NCBI RefSeq assembly: GCF_000376565.1
Contig: NZ_BARG01000024.1
Location: 62,001-126,000 of the forward strand
DNA from: Streptomyces hokutonensis
GTDB taxonomy: Bacteria; Actinomycetota; Actinomycetes; Streptomycetales; Streptomycetaceae
Direction of reading: 5' to 3'
Length of the DNA stretch: 64,000 nt
In this document: piece after piece, positions 26,268-33,433 of the stretch
Numbering within the stretch: the first letter of the stretch is position 1
Layout of the letters: each line of letters begins with the position of its first letter
Notes under the pieces: generated by a model
What the model was told of the DNA's origin: nothing
Database searches by the model: none
The model's input: only the letters and a program-made list of their open reading frames with translations
Position numbers and translations under genes: made by a program

Positions 26268-27340
26268 AGATCGCCCTGCTCAGCTACTCCACCAAGCCGC
26301 GCGGCGGGGTCGTCCACACCCTCGCCCTCGCGGAGGCCCTCGCGGCGCTCGGCGAGGACGTCACGGTGTGGACCCTGGGCCGGGGCGGCGACACGGGCTT
26401 CTTCCGGCCCGTCTCCCCTGCGGTACGGCTGCGGATCGTGCCGTTCGCCGACGGCCCCGCCGACGAGACGGTCGGCCAACGGGTTCGGCGCTCCATCGCC
26501 ACCCTCCGCGACGCCTTCGACCCCGCCCCGTACGACATCGTCCACGCCCAGGACTGCATCAGCGCCAACGCCGTCGGCCGCTGCGTCCGCACCGTCCACC
26601 ACATCGACCACTTCACCACCCCCGAGCTGGCCGCCTGCCACGAACGGGCCATCGTCGAGCCGCACGCGCACATCTGCGTGTCGACGGCTGTGGCGGAGGA
26701 ACTCCGGGCGGGCTGGGGCCTGTCGGCGGAGGTGATCGCCAACGGGGTGGCCTACGACCGCTTCGCCGCCACCGACCCGACGGCGAGGTCGAGTTGGCGC
26801 TCCCGGCTGGGCCGCTACGTCCTGACCGTCGGCGGCATCGAACCCCGCAAGGGCTCCCTGGATCTGCTGGAGGCCTACGCCCTGCTGCGCGCCGAACACC
26901 CCGACGTACGCCTGGTGATCGCGGGCGGCGAGACCCTCTTCGACTACCGCGACTACCGCGCCCGCTGGGAGCGGCGGGCGGACGAACTCGGCGTGGAGCC
27001 AGTGGTGTTGGGCCCGGTACCCGACGACGAACTGCCCGCCCTGGTCGCCGCCGCCGACGCGTTCGCCTTTCCCTCGCTCAAGGAGGGCTTCGGTCTGGCC
27101 GCCATGGAGGCGCTCGCCGCGGGCGTCCCCCTGGTCGTACGGGACCTTCCCGTGCTGCGCGAGGTCTTCGGCCCGGCGGCCCACTTCGCCGCCACGCCCG
27201 CGCAGTTGGCCGCCGCGCTCGGCCACACCCTCACGGTCGACGACCCGGCCGGACGGGCCGCCGGACAGGAGTTGGCCGCCGCTCACACCTGGTCCGAGGC
27301 GGCCCGTCGCCATCTGGCCCTGTACCGCTCCCTCAGCTGA
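26264..27340 (+). CDS. MSMEG_0565-family glycosyltransferase (GT4-like)
   Basis: This 358-residue protein has the GT-B fold: KIALLSYSTKPRGGVVHTLALAEAL at the N-terminus, VLTVGGIEPRKGSLDLLEAY opening the donor domain, and FPSLKEGFGLAAMEALAAGVPLV with the E-x7-E nucleotide-sugar motif. It is the last gene of the operon (GTG 26264 overlapping the previous stop) and matches the MSMEG_0565 family, which co-occurs with the nitrilase set. It suggests the pathway product is glycosylated or that the glycosyl group is a handle. The acceptor is unknown. Confidence 0.9.
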   Translation: MKIALLSYSTKPRGGVVHTLALAEALAALGEDVTVWTLGRGGDTGFFRPVSPAVRLRIVPFADGPADETVGQRVRRSIATLRDAFDPAPYDIVHAQDCISANAVGRCVRTVHHIDHFTTPELAACHERAIVEPHAHICVSTAVAEELRAGWGLSAEVIANGVAYDRFAATDPTARSSWRSRLGRYVLTVGGIEPRKGSLDLLEAYALLRAEHPDVRLVIAGGETLFDYRDYRARWERRADELGVEPVVLGPVPDDELPALVAAADAFAFPSLKEGFGLAAMEALAAGVPLVVRDLPVLREVFGPAAHFAATPAQLAAALGHTLTVDDPAGRAAGQELAAAHTWSEAARRHLALYRSLS

Positions 27341-27350
27341 CCGGACGCGT

Positions 27351-28169
27351 TCATGCCCCCGGCAGCGGGCGGACCGTGAGGATCTGCGAGGCGTGTCCGA
27401 CCGGACCGTCGAGGTCGTGCAGAACCGTGCCGGTCAGGCCCTGACCGGAGGGGCCGAAGGTGACCTCGGTGTCCAACCCCGTCCAGGCGCCGCGTGGTTG
27501 GCGGTGGAGATGGACGGTCAGGTCGACGTTGGGGAACATCCACGCGGTGGGCGGCTGCCGGACGGCGATGCCGTTGGCGGTGTCGACGAGCGCCACATAG
27601 GACGCGAGGGGGCTGACCGGAACGCCGGCGACCAGGTCGAGCGGCGTGGAGATCCAGGCGGTCGTACGGCCTGGCTGCGGCGGTGCCACGGGGCGGACGT
27701 CCACGGAGGCGATGTAGCCGCCGGGCCACAGGTCGGACATGCGCCACGGGACGAGTGACTCCGGCGGGGCGAGCCGGTCGTCGGGACCGCCCGCGACCGC
27801 GGTGGTGTCGAGTGCGGCCAGATACCAGGCGCGGGCCCGGACCACCGGGCGGCCGGCGATCCGTACGACCGCTTCGAGGAGTTCGATGGTCCGGCCGGGC
27901 CGGAGGTTCTCCACCTCGATCTCGCACTCGTCGAGGGCGAGGCGGCCGAGGATGTCGTAGCTGATCCGGGAGAGGACCAGTCCGGTGTCCGCGCCGGCCG
28001 CCCGGTGGCGGTCGAGGGCGTGGACGACGAGCCCGCCCAGCGGACTGAAGTGCTGCTCGTCGGGGTCCCAGGCTCCGCTCACGTGGGCCGTCGGCTTGTA
28101 GCGGTGGTCGTCGGTGGCTTCGAAGTAGCTGTCGGGGGTCAACGGACGTTTCTCCAAAGGGGTGTTCAC
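27351..28169 (-). CDS. Acyl-CoA thioesterase-like (double hotdog) protein
   Basis: This 272-residue protein contains LTPDSYFEATDDHRYKPTAHVSGAWDPDEQHFSPLGGLVVHAL at the N-terminus and VDLTVHLHRQPRGAWTGLDTEVTFGPSGQGLTGTVLHD near the C-terminus, resembling the two hotdog halves of TesB-like thioesterases. The GTG at 28169 overlaps the azlD stop (GTGA), so it is translated with that permease subunit. Substrate unknown; a link to branched acyl groups would fit azlD but is weak. It converges with the nitrilase operon with only ten bases between stops. Confidence 0.7.
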   Translation of the reverse strand: MNTPLEKRPLTPDSYFEATDDHRYKPTAHVSGAWDPDEQHFSPLGGLVVHALDRHRAAGADTGLVLSRISYDILGRLALDECEIEVENLRPGRTIELLEAVVRIAGRPVVRARAWYLAALDTTAVAGGPDDRLAPPESLVPWRMSDLWPGGYIASVDVRPVAPPQPGRTTAWISTPLDLVAGVPVSPLASYVALVDTANGIAVRQPPTAWMFPNVDLTVHLHRQPRGAWTGLDTEVTFGPSGQGLTGTVLHDLDGPVGHASQILTVRPLPGA

Positions 28170-28492
28170 AGGGTGTTGGGCATGACGGCGTAGACGGCCG
28201 TTCCGGCGCCGACACCGAGGATGGTGCGGCGGCCGCAGGCCAGGTGGACGCCGATGGTGACGGCGACGGCGAGCGGTGCGTACCAGGCGCCGTGCGGGTC
28301 GGTCGTGACGCTCCCGTGCAGTGCGGTCACGGCCGGGATCGCGAGGATGCCGACCGGCATCCACACCGCCGGGCGCGCGACGATCGCCGAGTCGCGCAGT
28401 CGGCCGAGCATGGCGAAGGGCACGGCCCGCAGGACGAGCGTGATGGTGAAGACGATCGCCGGCACGGCGATGAGGTACGAGGTGCTGGGCAT
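28166..28492 (-). CDS. azlD: AzlD-type branched-chain amino acid exporter small subunit
   Basis: This 108-residue protein has three or four hydrophobic segments: YLIAVPAIVFTITLVLRAVPFAML, PVGILAIPAVTALHG, APLAVAVTIGVHLAC and ILGVGAGTAVYAVMP. Length and layout match AzlD, the small partner of AzlC in branched-chain amino acid export. The ATG at 28492 lies in the same frame as an upstream AzlC-like tail, with no stop between. As AzlC is needed for transport and is truncated here, this subunit may be orphaned unless a full AzlC is encoded elsewhere. Confidence 0.75.
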   Translation of the reverse strand: MPSTSYLIAVPAIVFTITLVLRAVPFAMLGRLRDSAIVARPAVWMPVGILAIPAVTALHGSVTTDPHGAWYAPLAVAVTIGVHLACGRRTILGVGAGTAVYAVMPNTL

Positions 28493-28789
28493 CGGCGACC
28501 TTCCGGGCCGTGGTGAGGTGCGGGCCAGGAGCAGGCCGACGAAGAGCAACAGCGCGGTGAACATCGCCGGGCCCGCGGTGAGGACGAGGACGACGGTCAC
28601 GGTCGCCCCCGCGAGCAGCAGGGACGGCAGCTCCTCGCGGGAGCGGAACGCGTCCAGGGTGAGCACGGTGAACAGAACGCACAGGGCGAACTCCAGTCCC
28701 TTGACCGGGGCAGCAGACGGGCGGAGGTACTGATCACATCTCGGAGTATCGACCCATGACCCGGACAGAACCTGTCCTGATCCCGGCAT
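28493..28789 (-). pseudogene. azlC: AzlC C-terminal fragment, in frame with azlD
   Basis: About 80 residues (KGLEFALCVLFTVLTLDAF, LLLAGATVTVVLVLTAGPAMFTALLLFVGLLL) match the end of AzlC, the large branched-chain amino acid exporter subunit. The N-terminal two thirds are missing; a frame from ATG 28789 supplies only about 30 unrelated residues before similarity starts near 28720. The fragment reads straight into azlD without a stop, giving a potential 207-residue fused product. A deletion that joined the azlC tail to the promoter side of the VOC gene explains this. Confidence 0.6.
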
Positions 28790-28801
28790 AGCGTCGTTTC
28801 C

Positions 28802-29188
28802 ATGAGTACCGAAACCACTTCCGCAGCGGCGATCCGCTACACGTCCGTCACGTTCGACTGCCCGGACCCCGCCGAGCTGGCTCGCTTCTACGGCGAGGTC
28901 CTCGGCCTGCCCGTGCGCTTCTCCAGCGACGACTTCATCCTGCTCGGCAAGGAGGGCTCGACCGGACTGAACTTCAACCGGCCGGCCGGCTACCGGCGTC
29001 CCACCTGGCCGGACCCCCTCCAGGAGAAGCAGGCCCATCTCGAACTGGGCGTCGACGACCTGGACGCCGCCCAGACACGACTGCTCGCCCTCGGAGCTGT
29101 CGCGGCGGCGACTCAGCCTCGGCCTGATCTCTGGAGGGTCCTGCTGGACCCCGCCGGTCATCCGTTCTGCATCACCACCCTGGGCTGA
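28802..29188 (+). CDS. VOC-family (glyoxalase-like) protein
   Basis: This 128-residue protein starts IRYTSVTFDCPDPAELARFYGEVLGLP and ends VLLDPAGHPFCITTL, the paired beta-alpha-beta-beta-beta layout of the vicinal oxygen chelate fold. Metal-ligand candidates are in HLELGVDD and DPAGHPFCI. Such single-domain proteins include lyases, dioxygenases and antibiotic-binding resistance proteins; nothing nearby fixes the substrate. The ATG at 28802 lies 12 bases from the divergent azlC relic start. Confidence 0.85.
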   Translation: MSTETTSAAAIRYTSVTFDCPDPAELARFYGEVLGLPVRFSSDDFILLGKEGSTGLNFNRPAGYRRPTWPDPLQEKQAHLELGVDDLDAAQTRLLALGAVAAATQPRPDLWRVLLDPAGHPFCITTLG

Positions 29189-29189
29189 G

Positions 29190-29889
29190 CGCGGGCCTGC
29201 GTGCGGCCGGGCCCGATCTGGCCGAGGCCGAGGTGATTCTCGGCACCTCGGCCGGTTCGGTGGTCGGGGCCCTGGCGGCCTCCCGCACCGATGTCGCGGC
29301 CGTGCGGGCCAGGATGGCGGCCGTGGCCGAACTCGTGGGCGCCGAGCAGTTGGCCGCGGGTTTCCAGAACTTCATGACCGCCATCTGGCAGGCCGACCCG
29401 GAGACCGATCCCGAGCAGGGGCTGCGCTCGATCGCCAAGGCCGCCGAAGGAACGAAGACGATCGATGAGCAGGCTTATCTGGGCCTGTATGAAGCGTTCA
29501 CCGGCCTGCCCCCGCCCGGCGCCCACCACTGCACCGCCGTCGACGCCGAAACCGGTGCACTGGTGGTGTGGGGTCCCGAGTCCGGTGTGCCGCTGCAGAA
29601 AGCGGTGGCGTCCAGCTGCGCCGTTCCGATGATCGATCCGACCGTCACCCTCAAGGGGCGCCGCTACATCGACGGCGGGATCGCCAACCACCTCAACCCG
29701 GCCGCCGCACCCCGGACCGACCGTTGGGAGGAAGACGGGCCGGTCGACGCCAGGGATCCGCAGGCGGCCACTGAGGCCTACGCCCTCGGCCTGCGCCAGG
29801 CCGAAGCAGAACTCGACCGTCTCACCGCCGTGTCAGACCGGCCGACGCCCACCGGTCGGACACGGCCCGAGCCCTGGCGCCGGGCCTGA
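29190..29889 (+). pseudogene. Truncated patatin-like phospholipase
   Basis: The frame carries the nucleophile elbow LGTSAGSVVGAL and later YIDGGIANHLNP with the Asp-Gly dyad of patatin-like esterases, ending LGLRQAEAELDRL. The N-terminal oxyanion-hole segment (GGGxRG) and start codon are missing because the frame begins just after the VOC stop with no ATG/GTG before GTSAG other than an internal GTG at 29233. A segment after NHLNPAAA also appears lost. The enzyme is therefore probably inactive, and the gene a remnant of a deletion at the VOC junction. Confidence 0.7.
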
Positions 29890-29986
29890 GCGCACAGGGC
29901 TGTCAGTCGCTTGGCCGAATTTCAGGCCGCGACCACTCCCACGCCGGGATAGTTTGTCCATGTTTTCCCCGGCTCCCGCCTCCACT

Positions 29987-30001
29987 CCTACAGGCTGTAG
30001 G
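29987..30001. promoter_or_regulatory. Distal dyad operator, CTACA-N3-TGTAG type
   Basis: CCTACAGGCTGTAGG is an inverted repeat of CCTACA around three bases. It is the first of two such sites in front of the GT-C gene. The form resembles operators of BlaI/MecI/CopY-type repressors. No such regulator gene is in the window. Confidence 0.6.
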
Positions 30002-30012
30002 GTGCCGGTAAC

Positions 30013-30027
30013 CCTACAAACTGTAGG
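30013..30027. promoter_or_regulatory. Proximal dyad operator, CTACA-N3-TGTAG type
   Basis: CCTACAAACTGTAGG repeats the upstream dyad 26 bases later and ends 14 bases before the ATG, directly touching the GGGGGGAGGG ribosome site. Bound protein would block both transcription and access to the start region, so this is a repressor position. Confidence 0.65.
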
Positions 30028-30041
30028 GGGGAGGGTGGGTC

Positions 30042-31523
30042 ATGTCCGGCAGCACGTACGCCACACTCGCCGGGACCCGGCGGCCCGGACCGCCGACCGC
30101 GTCCGGCCGCTCGGAGTACCCCATCGCGCTGGTGGCCGTCGCCTTCACCCTGGCCCAACTGGTGCTCGTACGCCCCGGGTTGGGCCTCGGCTGGGACGAG
30201 ACCGTGTACGTCAGCCAGATCAGCGCGCACGCGCCCGCCGCCTTCTTCAGCGCACCCCGGTCCCGTGGCATCTCCCTCCTGGTCGCACCGATCACGTCCT
30301 GGTCCTCGTCCACCACCCTGCTCCGCGTCTACCTCGCCGTCCTCTCCGGCCTCGCCCTCTTCCTCGCACTCCGCACCTGGCGCACCCTGTTCCCCGTCCG
30401 CGTCCTGGCCCTGGCGGGCACCCTCTTCGCCTCCCTCTGGGTGACGCTCTTCTACGGCCCGCAGGCCATGCCCAACTACTGGGTCGCCGTGGGCGCCCTG
30501 GCCGCGACGGGCTGCTTCCTGCGAGCCCGCGCCGACCACGCCGGCCGTTCGACGCTGTGGGGCCTGGCGGCGAGCGCGTCCCTCATGGCGTGGATGCGGC
30601 CGACCGACGCGGTGTGGGCGACCCTGCCCCTTCTCGCCCTCTGCCTCTTCGCGCGCCACTGGCGGCTGCTCACCGTCCTTCTGGCCGGGCTCGCCTCCGG
30701 GGCCCTGGAGTGGGTGGTCGAGGCGTACGTCAGCTACGGCGGTCTGACGCAGCGGCTGCACGACGCCTCGGCGATCGAGGGCGGACTCGGTTTCCACCTC
30801 GCGGTCGTCGACCAGCTGCGCAGCCTGGGCGGACGCGCCCTGTGCCGCCCGTGCACGGGTGCCATGCCCAACCCGGCGGTCGACGTCTGGTGGCTCGTGC
30901 TGCCCGTGCTCGCCGTCGCCGGACTGGTCGTCGCCGTCCGCGCCCGGCGCACCGCGCCCACCCTCGTGCCGTTCGCCTGCGCCGCGACGGCGGCCTTCCC
31001 GTATCTCTTCATGATCGGCTACGCGGCCCCGCGCTTCCTGCTGCCCGCCTACGCGCTGGTGGCGATTCCGGTCGCCGACGCGCTGATCCACTTGGTCACC
31101 AGGCCGACCGGAGCGTGGCGGCGGGTCGCGGTGACCCTGCTCGCGGTGGGGCTCGCCGGGCATCTGGCGGTCCAACTCGCCGTCCTGGAACACACGGTGA
31201 GCCGTACGAACGCCCAGCACCGCGACTGGTCCCGCGCCGCCGCCGAACTCCACCGCCTGGGTGTGCGCGGACCCTGCCTGCTCACCGGCCAGGACGCCAT
31301 CCCGGTCGCCTTCTACACGGGCTGCGCCTCCGCCTCGACCGAGGGGCACAACGCCAACTCCAGCCGGACCGTCATCGACCGGACCGCCCGCCGTATGCCG
31401 GTCGCCGACATCACACCGGCCGGCGGCCGCCCACCCGCGTACGCCCACGACTGGTCCGTCCACCACTACGGCACACTGGACATCCGCGTCGCTCCCACCA
31501 CCAAGACGGGCGGAGGCGCATGA
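30042..31523 (+). CDS. GT-C-fold membrane glycosyltransferase candidate
   Basis: This 493-residue protein has about 11 hydrophobic segments and, in the first outer loop, LGLGWDETVYVSQ, the acidic D-E pair expected of GT-C glycosyltransferases that use polyprenyl-phosphate sugars. It also shows FYGPQAMPNYWVAVGAL and AWMRPTDAVWATLPL in the transmembrane part, and a C-terminal extracytoplasmic domain (ELHRLGVRGPCLLTGQDAIPVAFYTGCAS). It would transfer a sugar to lipid or protein outside the membrane. It is coupled by ATGA to a second membrane protein and preceded by two dyad operators. Acceptor and donor are unknown. Confidence 0.7.
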   Translation: MSGSTYATLAGTRRPGPPTASGRSEYPIALVAVAFTLAQLVLVRPGLGLGWDETVYVSQISAHAPAAFFSAPRSRGISLLVAPITSWSSSTTLLRVYLAVLSGLALFLALRTWRTLFPVRVLALAGTLFASLWVTLFYGPQAMPNYWVAVGALAATGCFLRARADHAGRSTLWGLAASASLMAWMRPTDAVWATLPLLALCLFARHWRLLTVLLAGLASGALEWVVEAYVSYGGLTQRLHDASAIEGGLGFHLAVVDQLRSLGGRALCRPCTGAMPNPAVDVWWLVLPVLAVAGLVVAVRARRTAPTLVPFACAATAAFPYLFMIGYAAPRFLLPAYALVAIPVADALIHLVTRPTGAWRRVAVTLLAVGLAGHLAVQLAVLEHTVSRTNAQHRDWSRAAAELHRLGVRGPCLLTGQDAIPVAFYTGCASASTEGHNANSSRTVIDRTARRMPVADITPAGGRPPAYAHDWSVHHYGTLDIRVAPTTKTGGGA

Positions 31524-32473
31524 CGGCACCTCCCGACCTCACCGCGACGACCGGCACCCGGCGCCGACACGCCTACTGGCAGGGGGCGTTGACGCTCTGT
31601 GTGCTCGTGGCCGTGGTCTGTCTGCTCCGGCGGCACTGGCCCGTGCTCGCGAACGGCGCCGGGCGGCTCGCCGTCGCCGATCAGGGGTGGTTGCTGGTGG
31701 CCGGGACGGCCGCGTTCGGGACCTGGGTGTCCTCGGCGCTCGCCCAGCAGGGCGCGGTGCCCCAACGGCTGCCCGGCGGACGGCTGGTGGCCGCGCAGTT
31801 CGCCGCGTCGGCCGCCAACCACGTGCTGCCCGCCGGGCTCGGCGCCGGTGCCGTCAACCTGCGCTTCCTGATGCGCTGCGGGCTCCCGGTCGGCCGCTCG
31901 GCCAGCGCCCTCGCCGTGAAGGCGACCGCCGGTGTGGTCGTCCGGATCGTGCTCATCGGCGTCCTCGCCACCGCCTGCCCGGGTGTGCTGCGCGTCCCGC
32001 ACATCTCCATGGGCGTGGTCGGAGTCGTACTCGCCGTCGTCGCGTTGGTGGCCGTACTGCTCAACTGCCCGCTGTGGCCCCGGTGTCGGCGTGCCCTCGC
32101 GGCGGTGCTGGCCGACATCCGGGCCGTGCACGCCAGGCCGCAGCGGGCGGTGGCCCTGTGGGGCGGTTCGCTGGCCTTCGCCGCGCTGCACTCCCTGGTG
32201 CTGATCTGCGTCACGCAGGCCGTCGAACTGCCGCTGTCCCCGGCCCGGGTGGCGCTGCTCTATCTCGCCGCGAGCAGCGCCGCCGCCCTGCTGCCCACCC
32301 CGGGCGGAATCGGCTCCCTCGACGCCGCCCTGGTCTTCGCCCTCACCGCCTCGGGAACCACGGCGTCGGCCGCCGCGTCCGTCGTCCTCGGCTACCGCCT
32401 GCTCACCGTCTGGCTGCCGCTGATCCCGGGCCTGTTGGTGCTCGGGGTACTCGTCCGCCGCAAGGACCTCTGA
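31520..32473 (+). CDS. Lysylphosphatidylglycerol synthase-type membrane protein (UPF0104/YbhN-like)
   Basis: This 317-residue integral membrane protein has eight or so hydrophobic segments with QFAASAANHVLPAGLGAGAVNLRFL near residue 95 and SSAAALLPTPGGIGSLDAALVFAL near residue 255, the signature pattern of the LPG synthase TM / YbhN family. These proteins move or modify lipid-linked substrates. Overlapped with the GT-C gene, it probably flips or handles the same lipid carrier. Start ATG 31520. Confidence 0.8.
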   Translation: MTAPPDLTATTGTRRRHAYWQGALTLCVLVAVVCLLRRHWPVLANGAGRLAVADQGWLLVAGTAAFGTWVSSALAQQGAVPQRLPGGRLVAAQFAASAANHVLPAGLGAGAVNLRFLMRCGLPVGRSASALAVKATAGVVVRIVLIGVLATACPGVLRVPHISMGVVGVVLAVVALVAVLLNCPLWPRCRRALAAVLADIRAVHARPQRAVALWGGSLAFAALHSLVLICVTQAVELPLSPARVALLYLAASSAAALLPTPGGIGSLDAALVFALTASGTTASAAASVVLGYRLLTVWLPLIPGLLVLGVLVRRKDL

Positions 32474-32546
32474 CACCGAACGGCGTTTCCCGTCCCGCCG
32501 GTTCAGGTAGGAGACCGTTGTCGACCCACGGGCGAGGGGGAGTTGC

Positions 32547-33401
32547 ATGGCTGGGAACGAGAACGACGGCCGGCTGGCGGAGGAGTTCTTCACTCCCGGA
32601 TCCTCGTCCTTCACCGACTTCCTGGCCGCGCACCGGCCCGCGCTGCTGCCCACCCGCCGCCCCTTCCCGGACGGCGTCCGCGCGAAGGACGGCCAATTCC
32701 CGCACGGCACCACGGTGTTGGCGCTCACCTACCGCGACGGCGTGCTGATCGCCGGCGACCGCAGGGCCACCATGGGCAACGTCATCGCGCAACGCGACCT
32801 GGAGAAGGTCCACCCGGCGGACGACTACACGGCGGTCGCCTTCGCCGGCACGGTCGGACTCGCCGTCGACATGGTGAAGCTGTACCAGGTCGAGCTGACC
32901 CACTTCGAGAAGATCGAGGGCATCCCGATGACCCTCAACGCCAAGGCCACCCGCCTCGCCGGCCTGATCCGCCAGAACCTCGGCCAGGCCATGCAGGGCC
33001 TCGCCGTCGTACCGCTCCTCGTCGGCTACGACCCCGCCGCTCCCGAGGGCGCCAAGGGCCGTATCTTCACCTTCGACGTCGTCGGCGGCACCTACGAGAA
33101 GCCGGACTTCCACGCCGAGGGCTCCGGCTCCCCCTACGCCAGGGGCGCCCTGAAGAAACTGTTCCAGCAGGGCATGTCCCGGCGCGACGCGGCCCTGGCC
33201 GCGCTGCAGGCCCTGTACGACGCGGCCGACGACGACTCGGCCACCGGCGGCCCCGACATCAACCGCCGTATCTTCCCCATCGTGTCGGTCATCACCGAGG
33301 ACGGCTTCGAGCGGCTGCCGGAACCGGAGACCGAGGCGCTGACCCGCGAGATGGTCGAACAGCGTCGGAGCCACCCGGACGGACCGACCGTCGCACCCTG
33401 A
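32547..33401 (+). CDS. prcB: Proteasome beta subunit, orphan paralogue
   Basis: This 284-residue protein is a 20S proteasome beta subunit with a 54-residue propeptide ending HG before Thr55. Counted from that Thr as residue 1, the catalytic set Thr1, Asp17 (AGDRRATMGN) and Lys33 is intact, as are GTVGLAVDMVKLYQ and SATGGPDINRR. It matches the N-terminal features of Streptomyces PrcB (FFTPGSSSFTDFLAAHRP) so is the same type. The normal locus has prcB beside prcA, pup and dop; here no prcA, pup, dop, pafA or mpa-type gene is in the window, so it is an isolated copy. GAGGGGGAG precedes the ATG. Confidence 0.92.
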   Translation: MAGNENDGRLAEEFFTPGSSSFTDFLAAHRPALLPTRRPFPDGVRAKDGQFPHGTTVLALTYRDGVLIAGDRRATMGNVIAQRDLEKVHPADDYTAVAFAGTVGLAVDMVKLYQVELTHFEKIEGIPMTLNAKATRLAGLIRQNLGQAMQGLAVVPLLVGYDPAAPEGAKGRIFTFDVVGGTYEKPDFHAEGSGSPYARGALKKLFQQGMSRRDAALAALQALYDAADDDSATGGPDINRRIFPIVSVITEDGFERLPEPETEALTREMVEQRRSHPDGPTVAP

Positions 33402-33433
33402 ACCGAACTGTCCCGGTGGAAGCGGAGAACGCG

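Noticed and set aside
32543-33433. N-terminal extension of the alpha-galactosidase frame
   Set aside because: It overlaps the proteasome gene in another frame; GH36 similarity starts after 33434, where a ribosome site is present.
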